Below are positions 18,545-30,133 of a stretch of 64,000 bases of DNA, in pieces (within the stretch, counting starts at the first letter, position 1; each line of letters starts with the position of its first letter). The DNA is taken from assembly GCF_023674425.1 (NCBI RefSeq), contig NZ_CP098401.1, forward strand, positions 744,001 to 808,000. The letters run 5' to 3'. The stretch comes from Sphingomonas donggukensis (lineage in GTDB: Bacteria; Pseudomonadota; Alphaproteobacteria; Sphingomonadales; Sphingomonadaceae). The translations under genes and the position numbers were made by a program. The notes below the pieces were generated by a model. The model saw nothing but the letters and a program-made list of their open reading frames with translations. It made no database searches and was not told the DNA's origin.

Positions 18545-18558
18545 GCCTATTGAACTTT
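18545..18558 (-). promoter_or_regulatory. Shared promoter motif upstream of cytochrome c550
   Basis: The minus-strand reads AAAGTTCAATAGGC. Its CAAT core ends 74 bp before the cytochrome start and 50 bp before the divergent beta-propeller gene, so one site could serve both. Confidence 0.5.
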
Positions 18559-18601
18559 GGTATGACGGGCGGGGCCGCACGATTGGCGCTATCGTCACGG
18601 C

Positions 18602-19558
18602 ATGCGCATCACCCTCGCCCTGCTGCTCGCCGCGGTCGCCACGCCGGCTGTCGCCGAAACCGTCTATGTCTCGAACGAGAAGGGCAATTCGATCACCGTC
18701 ATCGATGCCGCCACGCTGAAGACGGTGGCGACGTGGCCGGTCGGCAAGCGCCCGCGCGGCATCATCCTGTCGCGCGACGGGAAGCAGCTGTACGTCTGCG
18801 CCAGCGACGAGAATGCGGTGCAGGTGATCGACCGCGCGACCGGTCGGGTGATCGCCGACCTGCCCTCCGGCGAGGATCCGGAGACGTTCGCGCTGTCGCC
18901 GGACGGGAAACTGCTGTTCGCCTCCAACGAGCGTGATGCGACCGTCACCGCGATCGACGTGGTTGGGCGCAAGGTCGCCTTCCAGGTTGTCGTCGGCGTC
19001 GAGCCGGAGGGCATGGCGGTCAGCCCCGACGGGCGCTTCGCGGTATCGACTGCGGAAACCGACAATGCGCTGCACTGGATCGACATCGCCGCGCAGAAGG
19101 AGGTCGGCGTGACCCCAGTCGACGACCGCCCGCGCCACGCCGAATTCACCAAGGATGGCAAGGCTTTGTGGGTCACCGCGGAAATCGGCGGCACCTTGCA
19201 GATCGTCGACCCCGCCACGCGCAAGGTCGTGGAGACGATCACCTTCGCGCCGCCGGGCGTGAACGCGGCGCAGATCCTGCCCGTGGGCGTGCGATTCACC
19301 CCCGACCAGAAGACCGCGCTCGTAGCGCTGGGGCGCGCCAATACGGTCGCGATCGTCGACGTCGCGACGCGCAAGGTGACCTCTTATGTCCCGGTCGGAC
19401 GGCGCGTCTGGCACTTGGCCATTACGCCGGACGGCGCCCGCGCGTTCGCGGCCAATGGACTTTCGAACGACGTGTCGGTGATCGATATCGCCGCGGCGAA
19501 GGTGTTGGCGACTATTCCCGCCGGCATCGCCCCTTGGGGCGTCGCCATAGCTCCGTGA
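18602..19558 (+). CDS. PQQ-dependent catabolism-associated YVTN beta-propeller protein
   Basis: A 318-residue secreted seven-bladed propeller. The signal peptide is MRITLALLLAAVATPAVA, then repeated units of about 42 residues with the pattern [YF]VSN...V.VID..T.KV (first: TVYVSNEKGNSITVIDA; last: AFAANGLSNDVSVIDIAAAKV). The family accompanies quinoprotein alcohol dehydrogenases, but its role is undefined. It is divergent from cytochrome c550 across 126 bp that contain the shared motif. The ATP-binding transporter genes that often accompany it elsewhere are absent. Confidence 0.88.
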   Translation: MRITLALLLAAVATPAVAETVYVSNEKGNSITVIDAATLKTVATWPVGKRPRGIILSRDGKQLYVCASDENAVQVIDRATGRVIADLPSGEDPETFALSPDGKLLFASNERDATVTAIDVVGRKVAFQVVVGVEPEGMAVSPDGRFAVSTAETDNALHWIDIAAQKEVGVTPVDDRPRHAEFTKDGKALWVTAEIGGTLQIVDPATRKVVETITFAPPGVNAAQILPVGVRFTPDQKTALVALGRANTVAIVDVATRKVTSYVPVGRRVWHLAITPDGARAFAANGLSNDVSVIDIAAAKVLATIPAGIAPWGVAIAP

Positions 19559-19582
19559 ATCTGGCGCGCGGACCCCGGCCCT

Positions 19583-19596
19583 AAAGTCCAATTTCG
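19583..19596 (+). promoter_or_regulatory. Shared promoter motif upstream of the porin
   Basis: AAAGTCCAATTTCG. The CAAT core ends 79 bp before the porin start. It matches the dehydrogenase site in 12 of 14 positions. Confidence 0.5.
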
Positions 19597-19670
19597 TTTC
19601 ACCCCCGCTTCCCCCAGCCTTTGGCCACGGCCGCGCATCGCGCTGGACCTGACCATAAGGGGAGGAAATC

Positions 19671-21080
19671 ATGAAGCGATTTGGCAAGCTGCTCAGCGCC
19701 GCCGCCGCGAGCGCGCTGCTCTGCGCCACCGCGACGCCGGCCTATGCGCAGGATGCGACCGACGCGCTGCTGTTGAAGCTCAAGGAAAAGGGCATCCTGA
19801 GCGACGAGGAATATGAGGCGCTGCTGGCGCGCAAGGCGACCCAGGCGAACACGGTCGCCGCGACCAATTCCGCCGAGGCCCCGCAACAGGCCGCCGCCGA
19901 GCGGCTGGACGACAAGAAGCAGGTGCGGACGATGGATTCGGGCGTCGGCATCATGATCGGCGACGTGGCGTTCAAGGTGTCGGGATCGGTCAACGGCTTC
20001 TACGTCCACGACAACGGCGATGCGGCGACCGCGGCCAATACCGTGGCCGGGGGGCTGGCGACGGTCGACAACCAGACGTCGTCGGTGCGCAACGGCCTGC
20101 TGCCCGGCTTCATCAAGTTCGACGTGACGACCAACCAGGGCGGCTGGGACGTCGGCGCGCATTTCGGCCTGTACCCGGGGATCAACAGCGGGCTCGGCAA
20201 TTCCGGCGCCAACGGCGCGGGCGCGCCGCAGGCGTTGCAGACGACCGGCATCGACGCTCGCCAGACCTATCTGACGTTCGGCAAACCCAATTTTGGTGAA
20301 GTGAAGATCGGTCGCGACATCGGCCTGTTCGGGTCGGATGCGATCTTGAACGACATCACGTTGCTGGCGGTCGGCACCGCATCTGGCAATGCCGCGCCGT
20401 CGAACACGTCGCTCGGTCGGATCGGCCTTGGGTATATCTACACTGACTTCCAGCCGCAGATCACCTATTCCAGCCCCAAGTTCGGCGGGCTCCAGTTCGC
20501 CGCGGGCATCTTCCAGCCACTGACCACGATCGGCCGCAGCGAAGTCAACGGATCGCCCGGTTTCCAGGCGAAGATCACCTACGACATGGTGCCGGTGGAC
20601 GGCGGTTTTGGCGCGCATGCGTGGGTCAGCGGGCTCGTCCAGAAGCATGACGCGGTCGGTGCGCTGCCCGAGTACACGGGGCGGGCGATCGATTTCGGCG
20701 CGAAGCTCAGCTACGCCAACTTCGGCCTGACCGGCTATTACTACACCGGCACCGGCGTCGGCACGATCGGCCTGTTCCTGCTGTCGACCGACGCATTGGG
20801 CCGCAAGCGCGACAGCGATGGCTTCTACGTCCAGGGGACCGCCGGGTTCGGAAAGTTCACCGCGGGCGCCAGCTATGGCAAGTCGAACCTCGACCGCGCC
20901 AATGGCGAGGCGGTGTCGAACCTGGTGCGCAGCAACGAAAGCTATGTCGGCCAGCTGCGGTACGGCCTGACCAGCTGGGTCACGCTGATCGGCGAATATA
21001 CCCACACCAAGTCGAAGGCGCACAACGGCAACGACGCGGATTCGGATGCGATCGCCGCCGGCGCCATCCTGTTCTTCTGA
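19671..21080 (+). CDS. Outer-membrane porin
   Basis: A 469-residue outer-membrane barrel with a signal peptide ending ATPAYA-QDA. A short helical segment with LLLKLKEKGILSDEEYEALLARK resembles the coil found at the N-terminus of many sphingomonad porins. Barrel strands (GSVNGFYVHD, FIKFDVTTN, TYLTFGKPNFGEVKIGRDIGLFGSD) follow and the protein ends in Phe (AILFF). The start has GGGGAGGAAATC immediately upstream. The motif shared with the dehydrogenase and cytochrome promoters lies upstream, so it may admit the alcohol or its acid product. The acetyl-CoA synthetase follows after 62 bp. Confidence 0.9.
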   Translation: MKRFGKLLSAAAASALLCATATPAYAQDATDALLLKLKEKGILSDEEYEALLARKATQANTVAATNSAEAPQQAAAERLDDKKQVRTMDSGVGIMIGDVAFKVSGSVNGFYVHDNGDAATAANTVAGGLATVDNQTSSVRNGLLPGFIKFDVTTNQGGWDVGAHFGLYPGINSGLGNSGANGAGAPQALQTTGIDARQTYLTFGKPNFGEVKIGRDIGLFGSDAILNDITLLAVGTASGNAAPSNTSLGRIGLGYIYTDFQPQITYSSPKFGGLQFAAGIFQPLTTIGRSEVNGSPGFQAKITYDMVPVDGGFGAHAWVSGLVQKHDAVGALPEYTGRAIDFGAKLSYANFGLTGYYYTGTGVGTIGLFLLSTDALGRKRDSDGFYVQGTAGFGKFTAGASYGKSNLDRANGEAVSNLVRSNESYVGQLRYGLTSWVTLIGEYTHTKSKAHNGNDADSDAIAAGAILFF

Positions 21081-21093
21081 TCCCCCACCTTGC

Positions 21094-21120
21094 GGTCGCG
21101 CGTCCCTGCGATGCGCGACC
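21094..21120 (+). terminator. Hairpin between porin and acetyl-CoA synthetase genes
   Basis: Perfect 8-bp stem GGTCGCGC (21094-21101) with GCGCGACC (21113-21120), followed by GTTTCCTT. It could end the abundant porin mRNA or reduce read-through into acsA. Confidence 0.5.
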
Positions 21121-21142
21121 GTTTCCTTGAAAGGCACATGTG

Positions 21143-23074
<1,932 letters not shown>

Positions 23075-23303
23075 ATGCCAGCTGTCCCCTCTAGCGGTGC
23101 CTCACCAGCGGCACCGGGGTGGCTGCGTCGACAACCGCGTGCCTGAAGCGTCCACGCCAAGATCCGCAAACACTTCGATCTTGTCGATAATCAAACCTGC
23201 AAGACAGGCCGTCTGGCTGGATGGTGCCAGATTACGCGCCGAGGCGTCGAGGCCAGGTCATCGCTGCAACGCAAGAGACTGACCGCGTCGCCACTTACCT
23301 GTC

Positions 23304-24611
23304 TCAGGACGCTCCCGCCGGGCGTGTCAGCGCGTCGAGATAGTCTTCCAGATTGGTGTAGCCGTCCCGGTTTCGGTCGCCGGCGCTGTCGTCCTTCGCG
23401 GGGTCAAGGCCATGTGCCTTTTCCCACGCATCGGGCATGCCGTCGCGGTCGGTGTCGCGGGGGGCGGGGCGGGAGGCGAGGGCGGGCCAGCCGCCCATGT
23501 CGTCCTGGCTGTCGATGATACGCCCGCTGCCGTCGCGCACGCCGGCGATTATGGCGGTGTCGATCGCGTCGCGCGCTCTGGATGCGCCCGCCCTCGCGAG
23601 GACGGCCTGCAACGGTCGCGGATCGGCGGTGACCGGGGCGACCTCGACCGGGGCGGAGAGGCGCCAGTTCGGGGCGATGCTGCCCTTGACGAGGGTCATC
23701 GGATCCGCCGGCGTCTGGCCGGCCATGCTATTGCCCGCGAAATAGCCGCGCGCCAGCGTGTTGCTTTCGTCGAAGGCGTAGCGGCCCCTGCTGTCCGGGC
23801 CCGGCAGATAGACGTTATCGATGAAATTGTAGCGCACCAGCGCGGCGGTGTCGGCGTCGTAGCCCGCGTGCGTGCCGCCCCAATTGTAGAATATGTTCGA
23901 GCGGAAATCGAAGCTGGCGCCGACGGGATCGACCTGCGGCCCGTCGTAATTGCCGGGGCGCGGCATGCGCGCGGCGTGGTTCGCCCAGAGGTTGTGGTGC
24001 CACGACGCCTTCGCCCCGCGACCGCCGCGGATCAGGCTCCCATAGCCGTGGTCGCCCTTCACATGCCCCGACCGGCGCAGCGAATTGGCGATGATCGACC
24101 ATTGTACGGTCAGGTCGTACCAACCCTGGCTCGCGTCCTTGTAGTTGGCGGACGCGGAGAGCGTTTCGTCGACCGACCAACTGGCCGAGACGTGATCGAG
24201 GATGATGCGCCGCCCCGCGGTGACGGTGATCGCATCCTCCTGGCTTCGCGACACGTTGCCCAGGCGGGAGCGGATGTAGCGGATGACCACGTCGTCGGCG
24301 GCGACGACCAGGCTGTGGTCGCGCAGCGTGATGCCGTCGCCGGGCGCGGTCTGGCCTGCGATGGTGATGCGGGGCTCGCGAATCTTCAGTTCGCGCGTGA
24401 GGGCGATCGTGCCCGACAGGTCGAAGATCACCGTGCGCGGCCCCTTGGCCTCCACGGCGGCGCGCAGCGAGCCGGGGCCGTCGTCGGCGAGGGTCGTGAC
24501 GTGGATCACCCGTCCGCCGCGCCCGCCGAGCGACAGCCACCCTGCACCCTCCGCACCCGGGAAGGCGACGACCGGGGCGGCTTGTGCGGCCAGCAGCGCG
24601 AGCAGGATCAT
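23304..24611 (-). CDS. Secreted pectate-lyase-like protein with Ca-binding tail
   Basis: A 435-residue right-handed beta-helix protein of polysaccharide lyase family 1 type. The signal peptide is short (MILLALLAAQAAPVVA). The helix has GGRGGRVIHVTTL, FDLSGTIAL and the region ILDHVSASWSVDE where family 1 enzymes bind calcium. The last 45 residues (DTDRDGMPDAWEKAHGLDP, then DRNRDGYTNLEDYLDAL) form a thrombospondin-type-3/EF-hand-like calcium repeat pair. The target is probably a pectic or related polysaccharide. It is unrelated to the alcohol block and has its own transcription unit. The 229 bp between it and acsA hold only a 7-bp hairpin near 23095-23118. Confidence 0.87.
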   Translation of the reverse strand: MILLALLAAQAAPVVAFPGAEGAGWLSLGGRGGRVIHVTTLADDGPGSLRAAVEAKGPRTVIFDLSGTIALTRELKIREPRITIAGQTAPGDGITLRDHSLVVAADDVVIRYIRSRLGNVSRSQEDAITVTAGRRIILDHVSASWSVDETLSASANYKDASQGWYDLTVQWSIIANSLRRSGHVKGDHGYGSLIRGGRGAKASWHHNLWANHAARMPRPGNYDGPQVDPVGASFDFRSNIFYNWGGTHAGYDADTAALVRYNFIDNVYLPGPDSRGRYAFDESNTLARGYFAGNSMAGQTPADPMTLVKGSIAPNWRLSAPVEVAPVTADPRPLQAVLARAGASRARDAIDTAIIAGVRDGSGRIIDSQDDMGGWPALASRPAPRDTDRDGMPDAWEKAHGLDPAKDDSAGDRNRDGYTNLEDYLDALTRPAGAS

Positions 24612-24681
24612 GGGTAAAGCCTCTCCTCTTTCCGGGAGAGCATCGTCGTCGCGGTAACCGGTGTCAACTGCTGCGCGTTGC

Positions 24682-26739
24682 CTACAGCGGCGGCAGATTG
24701 GCCTTCAACTCCTCTAGCCAGACCCGCGCGGTGCCGTCCGAGGGCGCGCGCCAGTCCCCGCGCGGCGAGATCGCACCGCCGGCGGAGACCTTGGGTCCAT
24801 TGGGCAGCGCCGACCGCTTGAACTGGCTGGTCTGGAAAAACCGCGTCAGGAACGCCTCGAGCCACCGCGCGATCGTCGCGAGGTCATAGGTGTTGCGGGC
24901 GTCGGCGGGCATGCCCTCGGGCCAGCGACCCGCCTCGGCATCGCGCCATGCGTGCCATGCGAGGAACGCGATCTTCGACGGCGGCAGGCCGTGGCGGATG
25001 ATGTAATGGGCGAAGAAATCGTGGAGCTCATACGGGCCGATGCGGTCCTGCGTGCTCTGCATCGCGCCGTCCGCGCCCGCCGGTACCAGCTCGGGCGAGA
25101 TTTCGGTGGCGAGGATCGCGTCCAGCACGCGGTCGGTTTCGGCATCGAACTGGTCGGTCGAGATCGCCCAGCGGATCAGGAACTGGATCAGCGTCTTGGG
25201 CACGCCGGCGTTGACGCCGTAATGGCTCATATGGTCGCCGACGCCATAGGTGCACCAGCCGAGCGCCAGTTCCGACAAGTCGCCGGTGCCGAGCACCATG
25301 CCGCCGTGCTGGTTGGCAAGGCGGAAGAGATAGTCGGTGCGCAGGCCGGCCTGCACATTCTCGAACGTTACGTCGTACACCGGTTCGCCGCCGGCATAGG
25401 GATGGCCGATGTCGGTGAGCATCTGTGTGGCCGCGGGGCGGATGTCGATTTCCGCCGCCGACACGCCGAGCGCGCGCATCAGGGCCCAGGCGTTGCCCTT
25501 CGTCCCCTCGCTCGTCGCAAAGCCGGGCAGGGTGTAGCCGAGGATTTCTGAGCGCGGGCGGCCCATGCGGTCGACCGCCTTGGCCGCGACGATCAGCGCG
25601 TGGGTGGAATCAAGTCCGCCCGACACGCCGACGACCAGCCGCTTCGCGCCGGTCGCCTCCAGCCGCTTGCGCAGGCCCTCGACCTGGATGTTGAACGCCT
25701 CGTAACAATCGGCGTCGCGCTTGGCGGGGGTATTCGGCACGAACGGGAAGCGGCGCAGGTCGCGGATCAGGCCGCGGTCCTCGAACGCGGGTTCATGCCC
25801 GAACATCACGCGGCGGAAGCGGGTTTCGGGATGGCCGCGCGCTGCGGCGGCGTCGTTGAAGGTGCCGGCGCGCATCCGCTCGAGCCGCAGCCGCTGGACG
25901 TCGACGTCGGCGACGACGATCTCGGTCGCCAGGTCGAAGCGTTCGCTTTCGGCCAGCAACTCGCCGAGTTCGTGGATCATCCCCTGGCCGTCCCAGGCGA
26001 GGTCGGTGGTGCTCTCGCCCGGGCCGGTCGCCGAATAGACGTAGGCGGCGACCGCGCGCGCGGACTGTGCGGCGGCGAGCAGCGCCCGTTCGCGGGCCTT
26101 GCCGATCACGATGTTCGACGCCGACAGGTTGGCGAGGATGAGTGCGCCGGCCAGCGCGCCGTCGGTCGAGGGAGGGGTGGGCGCCCAGAAATCCTCGCAG
26201 ATTTCGACATGGAACACGAAATCGGGCAAGTCGTCGGCGGCGAAGATCAGGTCGGTACCGAACGGCGCCACCTGGCCTGCGACTTCGATGTCGAGGCCGG
26301 TGAGGCCGACGCCGGGGGCGAACCAGCGTTTCTCGTAATATTCGCGGTAGTTGGGCAGGAAGGTCTTTGGCACCACCCCCAGCACCCGCCCGCGCGCGAT
26401 GGCGACCGCGCAATTGTAGAGGCGACCGTTCCGCGCGAGCGCCGAGCCGACCAGCAGCACCGCGCGCAGATCGACCGAGGCGGCGACCACTGCCGCGACC
26501 GCCGCGGCGCTGGCCGACACCTGCGCGTCCTGCAGATGCAGGTCGTCGATCGCATAGGACGTCAGGTTCAGTTCGGGGAAGACGAGCAGGTCGCAACCGG
26601 CTTCGTCGCCCTGCCGGGCGAGCGCGATGGTCGCCTCTGCATTGGCGGCGGCATCGCCGACGGTCGCGATCGGGGTGCAGGCGCCGACGCGGATCAGGCC
26701 GTGGGCGTGGATCGAATGGAAGCGGTGCGGTTCGGTCAC
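24682..26739 (-). CDS. nadE: Glutamine-dependent NAD+ synthetase
   Basis: A 685-residue two-domain enzyme making NAD+ from deamido-NAD+ with glutamine as nitrogen source. The N-terminal nitrilase-type glutaminase has the triad Glu56 (FPELNL), Lys125 (PKTFLP) and Cys181 (EICEDFW). The C-terminal synthetase has the PP-loop SGGLDST and the late [24 protein letters not shown] segment. The start is GTG 26739; the length is normal for the bacterial glutamine-dependent form. It stands alone between the lyase and an L,D-transpeptidase-like gene. Confidence 0.95.
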   Translation of the reverse strand: MTEPHRFHSIHAHGLIRVGACTPIATVGDAAANAEATIALARQGDEAGCDLLVFPELNLTSYAIDDLHLQDAQVSASAAAVAAVVAASVDLRAVLLVGSALARNGRLYNCAVAIARGRVLGVVPKTFLPNYREYYEKRWFAPGVGLTGLDIEVAGQVAPFGTDLIFAADDLPDFVFHVEICEDFWAPTPPSTDGALAGALILANLSASNIVIGKARERALLAAAQSARAVAAYVYSATGPGESTTDLAWDGQGMIHELGELLAESERFDLATEIVVADVDVQRLRLERMRAGTFNDAAAARGHPETRFRRVMFGHEPAFEDRGLIRDLRRFPFVPNTPAKRDADCYEAFNIQVEGLRKRLEATGAKRLVVGVSGGLDSTHALIVAAKAVDRMGRPRSEILGYTLPGFATSEGTKGNAWALMRALGVSAAEIDIRPAATQMLTDIGHPYAGGEPVYDVTFENVQAGLRTDYLFRLANQHGGMVLGTGDLSELALGWCTYGVGDHMSHYGVNAGVPKTLIQFLIRWAISTDQFDAETDRVLDAILATEISPELVPAGADGAMQSTQDRIGPYELHDFFAHYIIRHGLPPSKIAFLAWHAWRDAEAGRWPEGMPADARNTYDLATIARWLEAFLTRFFQTSQFKRSALPNGPKVSAGGAISPRGDWRAPSDGTARVWLEELKANLPPL

Positions 26740-26771
26740 CGCCCGGTCTTACGGCGCTTTGCAGTCAGCCG

Positions 26772-27470
26772 CTACACCTTGGCGGCGTAGATCATCCGGC
26801 CCTCGCCAAGCGCATCGAACACGGTCTGCAGCGCGGTTTCGCCGACCGCAAAACAGCCCTGGCTGCGCCCGAGCTTGCCGTGCGTCGCCAGCATGTCCTG
26901 ATTCGAATACCAGGCGCCGTGGACGACGATCGCGCGCGAGAGGGCGTTGTTGTTGGTCGGATCGAGCCCGATCAGCCGCTGCGACCGGCCATGCTTGCCG
27001 ACGTAATAGTCGCTCGCCAGGAAGGCGCCTTCGCACGAGGCGTTCGATCCGTCGTCGTTCGAGAATCGCTGGAGCCAGCCGGTGTGCGCCGGGTCGGATC
27101 CGCTGCCGTGCGCGACCAGCAGCGACGTGCTGCTGCCGTCGACCAGGTCGACCAGATGGAAGCGCGGGGTGGACGACGATGCCGCGAAATCGGCGATGGC
27201 CAGGCGGTCGTGCTTCGCAAGCGTCCCGCGGTGCTGGTCGAGCGAGGCGAGCGCGCGGCGGAACAGTTCGGGCCGGATGCCGAGCGGCGCGGTCGGCCGG
27301 GCCGCGACCTGGGCCGGCAAGGGCGCGGCGACGGGGGGCAGCGGGGCGGGGACGTGGCCGACCTGCGCGACTCGCTGCGCACAGCCCGGAATCACGATCG
27401 CGCTACCGACGACGAGGGCGCCTTTCAGAAACGCGCGGCGCGAGCTCGCCGGGTCGTGCGATTGCAGCAT
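26772..27470 (-). CDS. Murein L,D-transpeptidase-like protein (YkuD_2 family)
   Basis: A 232-residue exported protein. The N-terminus SRRAFLKGALVVGSAIVIPGC combines a twin-arginine-like motif with a possible lipobox ending at Cys30. The catalytic signature is His184 in VVHGAWYS and Cys206 in GRSQGCFAV, the YkuD_2 arrangement. It probably modifies or attaches to peptidoglycan; the exact bond is unknown. It is divergent from a second, ordinary YkuD protein at 27666, so the pair may be regulated together across the 195-bp gap. Confidence 0.87.
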   Translation of the reverse strand: MLQSHDPASSRRAFLKGALVVGSAIVIPGCAQRVAQVGHVPAPLPPVAAPLPAQVAARPTAPLGIRPELFRRALASLDQHRGTLAKHDRLAIADFAASSSTPRFHLVDLVDGSSTSLLVAHGSGSDPAHTGWLQRFSNDDGSNASCEGAFLASDYYVGKHGRSQRLIGLDPTNNNALSRAIVVHGAWYSNQDMLATHGKLGRSQGCFAVGETALQTVFDALGEGRMIYAAKV

Positions 27471-27613
27471 TCAGTCCGATCCACTGTTGATCTGGCGCAT
27501 TAGATAGCAGCTATGCCGTGCAATTTCAGCCACTTGGTTCCCGCATTCTATCGCGGATAGGGCTCGCTTGGCCGTGGTGGCGCTGTTCCGCATCGGGACG
27601 CAGGCGGCTCGCG

Positions 27614-27621
27614 TTAACCAT
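27614..27621 (+). promoter_or_regulatory. CtrA-like half-site TTAACCAT
   Basis: A perfect TTAACCAT in the region between the divergent transpeptidase-fold genes, 45 bp upstream of the YkuD start. The second half of a full TTAA-N7-TTAA site is absent. Confidence 0.4.
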
Positions 27622-27665
27622 GCGATCCCGCTAAATAGCTGACAAGGCTCGGGCGAGGGGACGAG

Positions 27666-28376
27666 ATGCGACGTCGGATGGCCGCGATATTAGGGATGTT
27701 GGCGGCGGCGTCGCTGTTCGGCGTTCCGGCATCCGCCGAACCGCGCCAGCCGGTGTCGCTGGAGGTGGCGGCGCAGTCGCTCGACGCAGGCCAATATTAC
27801 TGGCGCGACGACGATCCCACCGCCGGAGAGATCGCGATCGTCATCAGCCGCAGCGCGCAGGTCGCCTATGTCTGGCGCGGGCAGGTGCTGATCGGCATCG
27901 CCAGCGTATCGACGGGAAAGCCCGGCAAGAGCACGCCGGTCGGCGCCTTCACCATCCTCCAGAAGCGCGTCTTCCACCGTTCGAACCTCTATTCGAACGC
28001 GCCGATGCCGTACATGCAGCGGCTAACGTGGGACGGCATCGCGCTGCACGCCGGGCATAATCCCGGCTATCCGGCCTCCCACGGCTGCGTGCGGCTGCCG
28101 CGCGCGTTCGCGGTCCTGCTCTACGGAGTCACGCGGATGGGCGGCGCGGTGGCGATCGTCGACGAGGATCGCCCGGTCGCACTGCCGGAGCGGCGCTTCC
28201 CGATCATCATCGCCGACGTCGGCGGTTTCGATAACGGCAATTTCGCCGAAGTGACGTGGCAGCCCGCGGATTTCGCCGCGATCGACCCGCCGCGCGAGAC
28301 GCTGAGCGTGCGGGGCGACGAATGGATGGTGCCCGACGCGCTGCTCGACCTGCCGGCACGCGGCCGCCGGTTCTGA
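27666..28376 (+). CDS. L,D-transpeptidase (YkuD domain)
   Basis: A 236-residue exported enzyme that crosslinks peptidoglycan stem peptides, or anchors protein, through an active-site Cys. The signal peptide ends ...GVPASA-EPR. The YkuD motif is His128 ... SHGCVRLP with His139 and Cys141. The region after it (residues 155-236) is a C-terminal extension with no recognised motif. The ATG at 27666 has GGGGACGAG upstream. The promoter region carries a TTAACCAT box, suggesting cell-cycle control. Confidence 0.9.
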   Translation: MRRRMAAILGMLAAASLFGVPASAEPRQPVSLEVAAQSLDAGQYYWRDDDPTAGEIAIVISRSAQVAYVWRGQVLIGIASVSTGKPGKSTPVGAFTILQKRVFHRSNLYSNAPMPYMQRLTWDGIALHAGHNPGYPASHGCVRLPRAFAVLLYGVTRMGGAVAIVDEDRPVALPERRFPIIIADVGGFDNGNFAEVTWQPADFAAIDPPRETLSVRGDEWMVPDALLDLPARGRRF

Positions 28377-28384
28377 CCCGCCGC

Positions 28385-28696
28385 TCAGCGCATCAGGATG
28401 GCGAGCAGCTCGTAATAATGGGCAAGCGGGACGGGGCTGTCGAACTGCGCGCCGATGCGTCCGCCCAACGCCCAGCGGACCTTTGCGGCGCGGTTGTTGA
28501 GGCCGGGCAGCATCACCCGGACTGCGTCGCCATCGGCCAGCGGCGATTCGCACCGCGCCATAAAGCCGTGGGGCGAGATGTTCACGACCAGCAACTGGAG
28601 CGAGCGGCCATCGGCATGGATCGCACGGGTGCGATAATGGACCTCGTCACGATCCTCACGCCGATCGTCCGATAGGGCCAGGTTGCCGATGGGCAT
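28385..28696 (-). CDS. PilZ-domain protein
   Basis: A 103-residue single-domain PilZ protein, a likely c-di-GMP receptor. The basic start (DDRREDRDEVHYRTRA) holds the RxxxR-like element and the second part of the site is VNISPHGFMA, where the usual DxSxxG is NISPHG. ATG 28696 is preceded by GGAGAAG; a TTG six bases earlier is less likely. It converges on the YkuD gene with 8 bp between stops. Confidence 0.85.
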   Translation of the reverse strand: MPIGNLALSDDRREDRDEVHYRTRAIHADGRSLQLLVVNISPHGFMARCESPLADGDAVRVMLPGLNNRAAKVRWALGGRIGAQFDSPVPLAHYYELLAILMR

Positions 28697-28790
28697 GGTC
28701 AAGACTTCTCCGTCACGCCATCGGGGTTAGCGGCCAACCGGTAAAAAATGCCTGTACGAAAGGTGCTTAACGAAACCGATCGATCGATGG

Positions 28791-30020
28791 TTAGCCGCGC
28801 AGGATGCCGTGATGCTTCTTGCCGGCGGACAGGCGCACGTCGCCCGACACCGGTATCACAAAGGCTTCGTCGGCGATCTTCTCACCCCCGACGCGGGCGC
28901 CGCCGCCGGCGATCAGGCGTCGCGCCTCGCCCCGCGATTTCGCGAAATCGAGCGCGATCAGGGCGTCGACGATGCCGATGCTGCCACCGGTGACGATGTG
29001 GGTGGGGAGGGCCGCGCCCGATGCGCCTTCCTCGAACGTGCGGCGCGCGGTGTCGGCGGCCTCCTCGGCGGCAGCGCGCCCGCGGCACATCGCGGTCGCC
29101 TCGGTCGCGAGGATCTTCTTGGCCTCGTTGATCTCGGCGCCCGGGAGCGCCTCGAGCCGGGCGATCTCGTCCAGCGGCAGGTCGGTGAACAGCCGCAGGA
29201 ACCGCCCGACGTCGCGGTCGTCGGTGTTGCGCCAGAATTGCCAGTAATCGAAGTGCGGCAGCTGATCCTCGTGCAGCCAGACGGCGCCGGCCATCGTCTT
29301 GCCCATCTTGCCACCGTCGGCGGTGGTGATGAGCGGGGTGGTCACGCCGAACACCTCGACCCCGTCCATCCGCCGCGTCAGCTCGATGCCGTTGACGATA
29401 TTCCCCCACTGGTCGCTGCCGCCCATCTGCAACCGGCATGCCTGCCGCTTCGACAGCTCGCGGAAGTCGTAGGCCTGCAGGATCATGTAGTTGAATTCGA
29501 GGAAGGAGAGCGACTGCTCGCGGTCGAGCCTGAGCTTCACCGAATCGAAGCTGAGCATTCGGTTGACGCTGAAATGCTGGCCGACTTCGCGGAGGAACGG
29601 GATGTATTCGAGCGCGTCGAGCCACTCGGCATTGTCGAGCATGACCGCGTCGGTCGGGCCGTCGCCGAAGGTCAGGAAGCGTTCGAAGATCCGGCGGATC
29701 GCGGCGACATTCTCGCTCAGCCGATCCAGCGTCAGCATCTGGCGCGATTCTTCCTTGAACGACGGATCGCCGATCTTGCCGGTCCCGCCGCCCATCAGCA
29801 CGATCGGCTTGTGCCCGGCCTGTTGCAGGCGGCGCAGCAGCATGATCTGAACGAGGCTGCCGACGTGAAGCGACGGCGCGGTGGGATCGAAGCCGATGTA
29901 GCCGGGCACGACCTCCTTCGCCGCCAGCGCATCGAGCGCGGCGGCGTCGGTCATCTGGTGGACGTAGCCGCGCGTCGTCAGGAGGCGGAGGAGGTCGGAC
30001 TGGTAGGTCATTTCGGTCAT
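28791..30020 (-). CDS. tyrS: Tyrosyl-tRNA synthetase
   Basis: A 409-residue class-I aminoacyl-tRNA synthetase. It has HVGS (residues 52-55) for the HIGH motif and KMGKT for KMSKS, and ends with an S4-like RNA-binding domain from about residue 340 ([22 protein letters not shown]). All features are ordinary for bacterial TyrRS. Starts at 30020 and 30011 are both possible. A family A palindrome lies immediately upstream, in the divergent promoter region. Confidence 0.96.
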   Translation of the reverse strand: MTEMTYQSDLLRLLTTRGYVHQMTDAAALDALAAKEVVPGYIGFDPTAPSLHVGSLVQIMLLRRLQQAGHKPIVLMGGGTGKIGDPSFKEESRQMLTLDRLSENVAAIRRIFERFLTFGDGPTDAVMLDNAEWLDALEYIPFLREVGQHFSVNRMLSFDSVKLRLDREQSLSFLEFNYMILQAYDFRELSKRQACRLQMGGSDQWGNIVNGIELTRRMDGVEVFGVTTPLITTADGGKMGKTMAGAVWLHEDQLPHFDYWQFWRNTDDRDVGRFLRLFTDLPLDEIARLEALPGAEINEAKKILATEATAMCRGRAAAEEAADTARRTFEEGASGAALPTHIVTGGSIGIVDALIALDFAKSRGEARRLIAGGGARVGGEKIADEAFVIPVSGDVRLSAGKKHHGILRG

Positions 30021-30036
30021 GGCGCCGTCCCCGTAA

Positions 30037-30126
30037 CCGTTCGGGTGGAGCTTGTCGAAGCCCTGTCCTTTCTTCTACGCGGGGGGCAAGGAAAGGACAG
30101 TGCTTCGACAGGCTCAGCACGAACGG
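30037..30126. repeat. Dispersed palindrome, family A copy 3
   Basis: Outer arms 30037-30060 and 30103-30126, with inner arms CTGTCCTTTC and GAAAGGACAG (ending 30100). Unlike most copies it lies between divergent genes (tyrS and the DOMON-like gene), where a termination role makes little sense. Confidence 0.8.
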
Positions 30127-30133
30127 GGTTAGC

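Noticed and set aside
23097..23282. 61-residue plus-strand frame in the gap after acsA
   Set aside because: No ribosome site, no recognisable composition and it would cover a hairpin; treated as non-coding.
28791..30020. KMGKT in place of KMSKS in TyrRS as a defect
   Set aside because: Bacterial TyrRS proteins commonly vary here (for example KFGKT), so it is normal.
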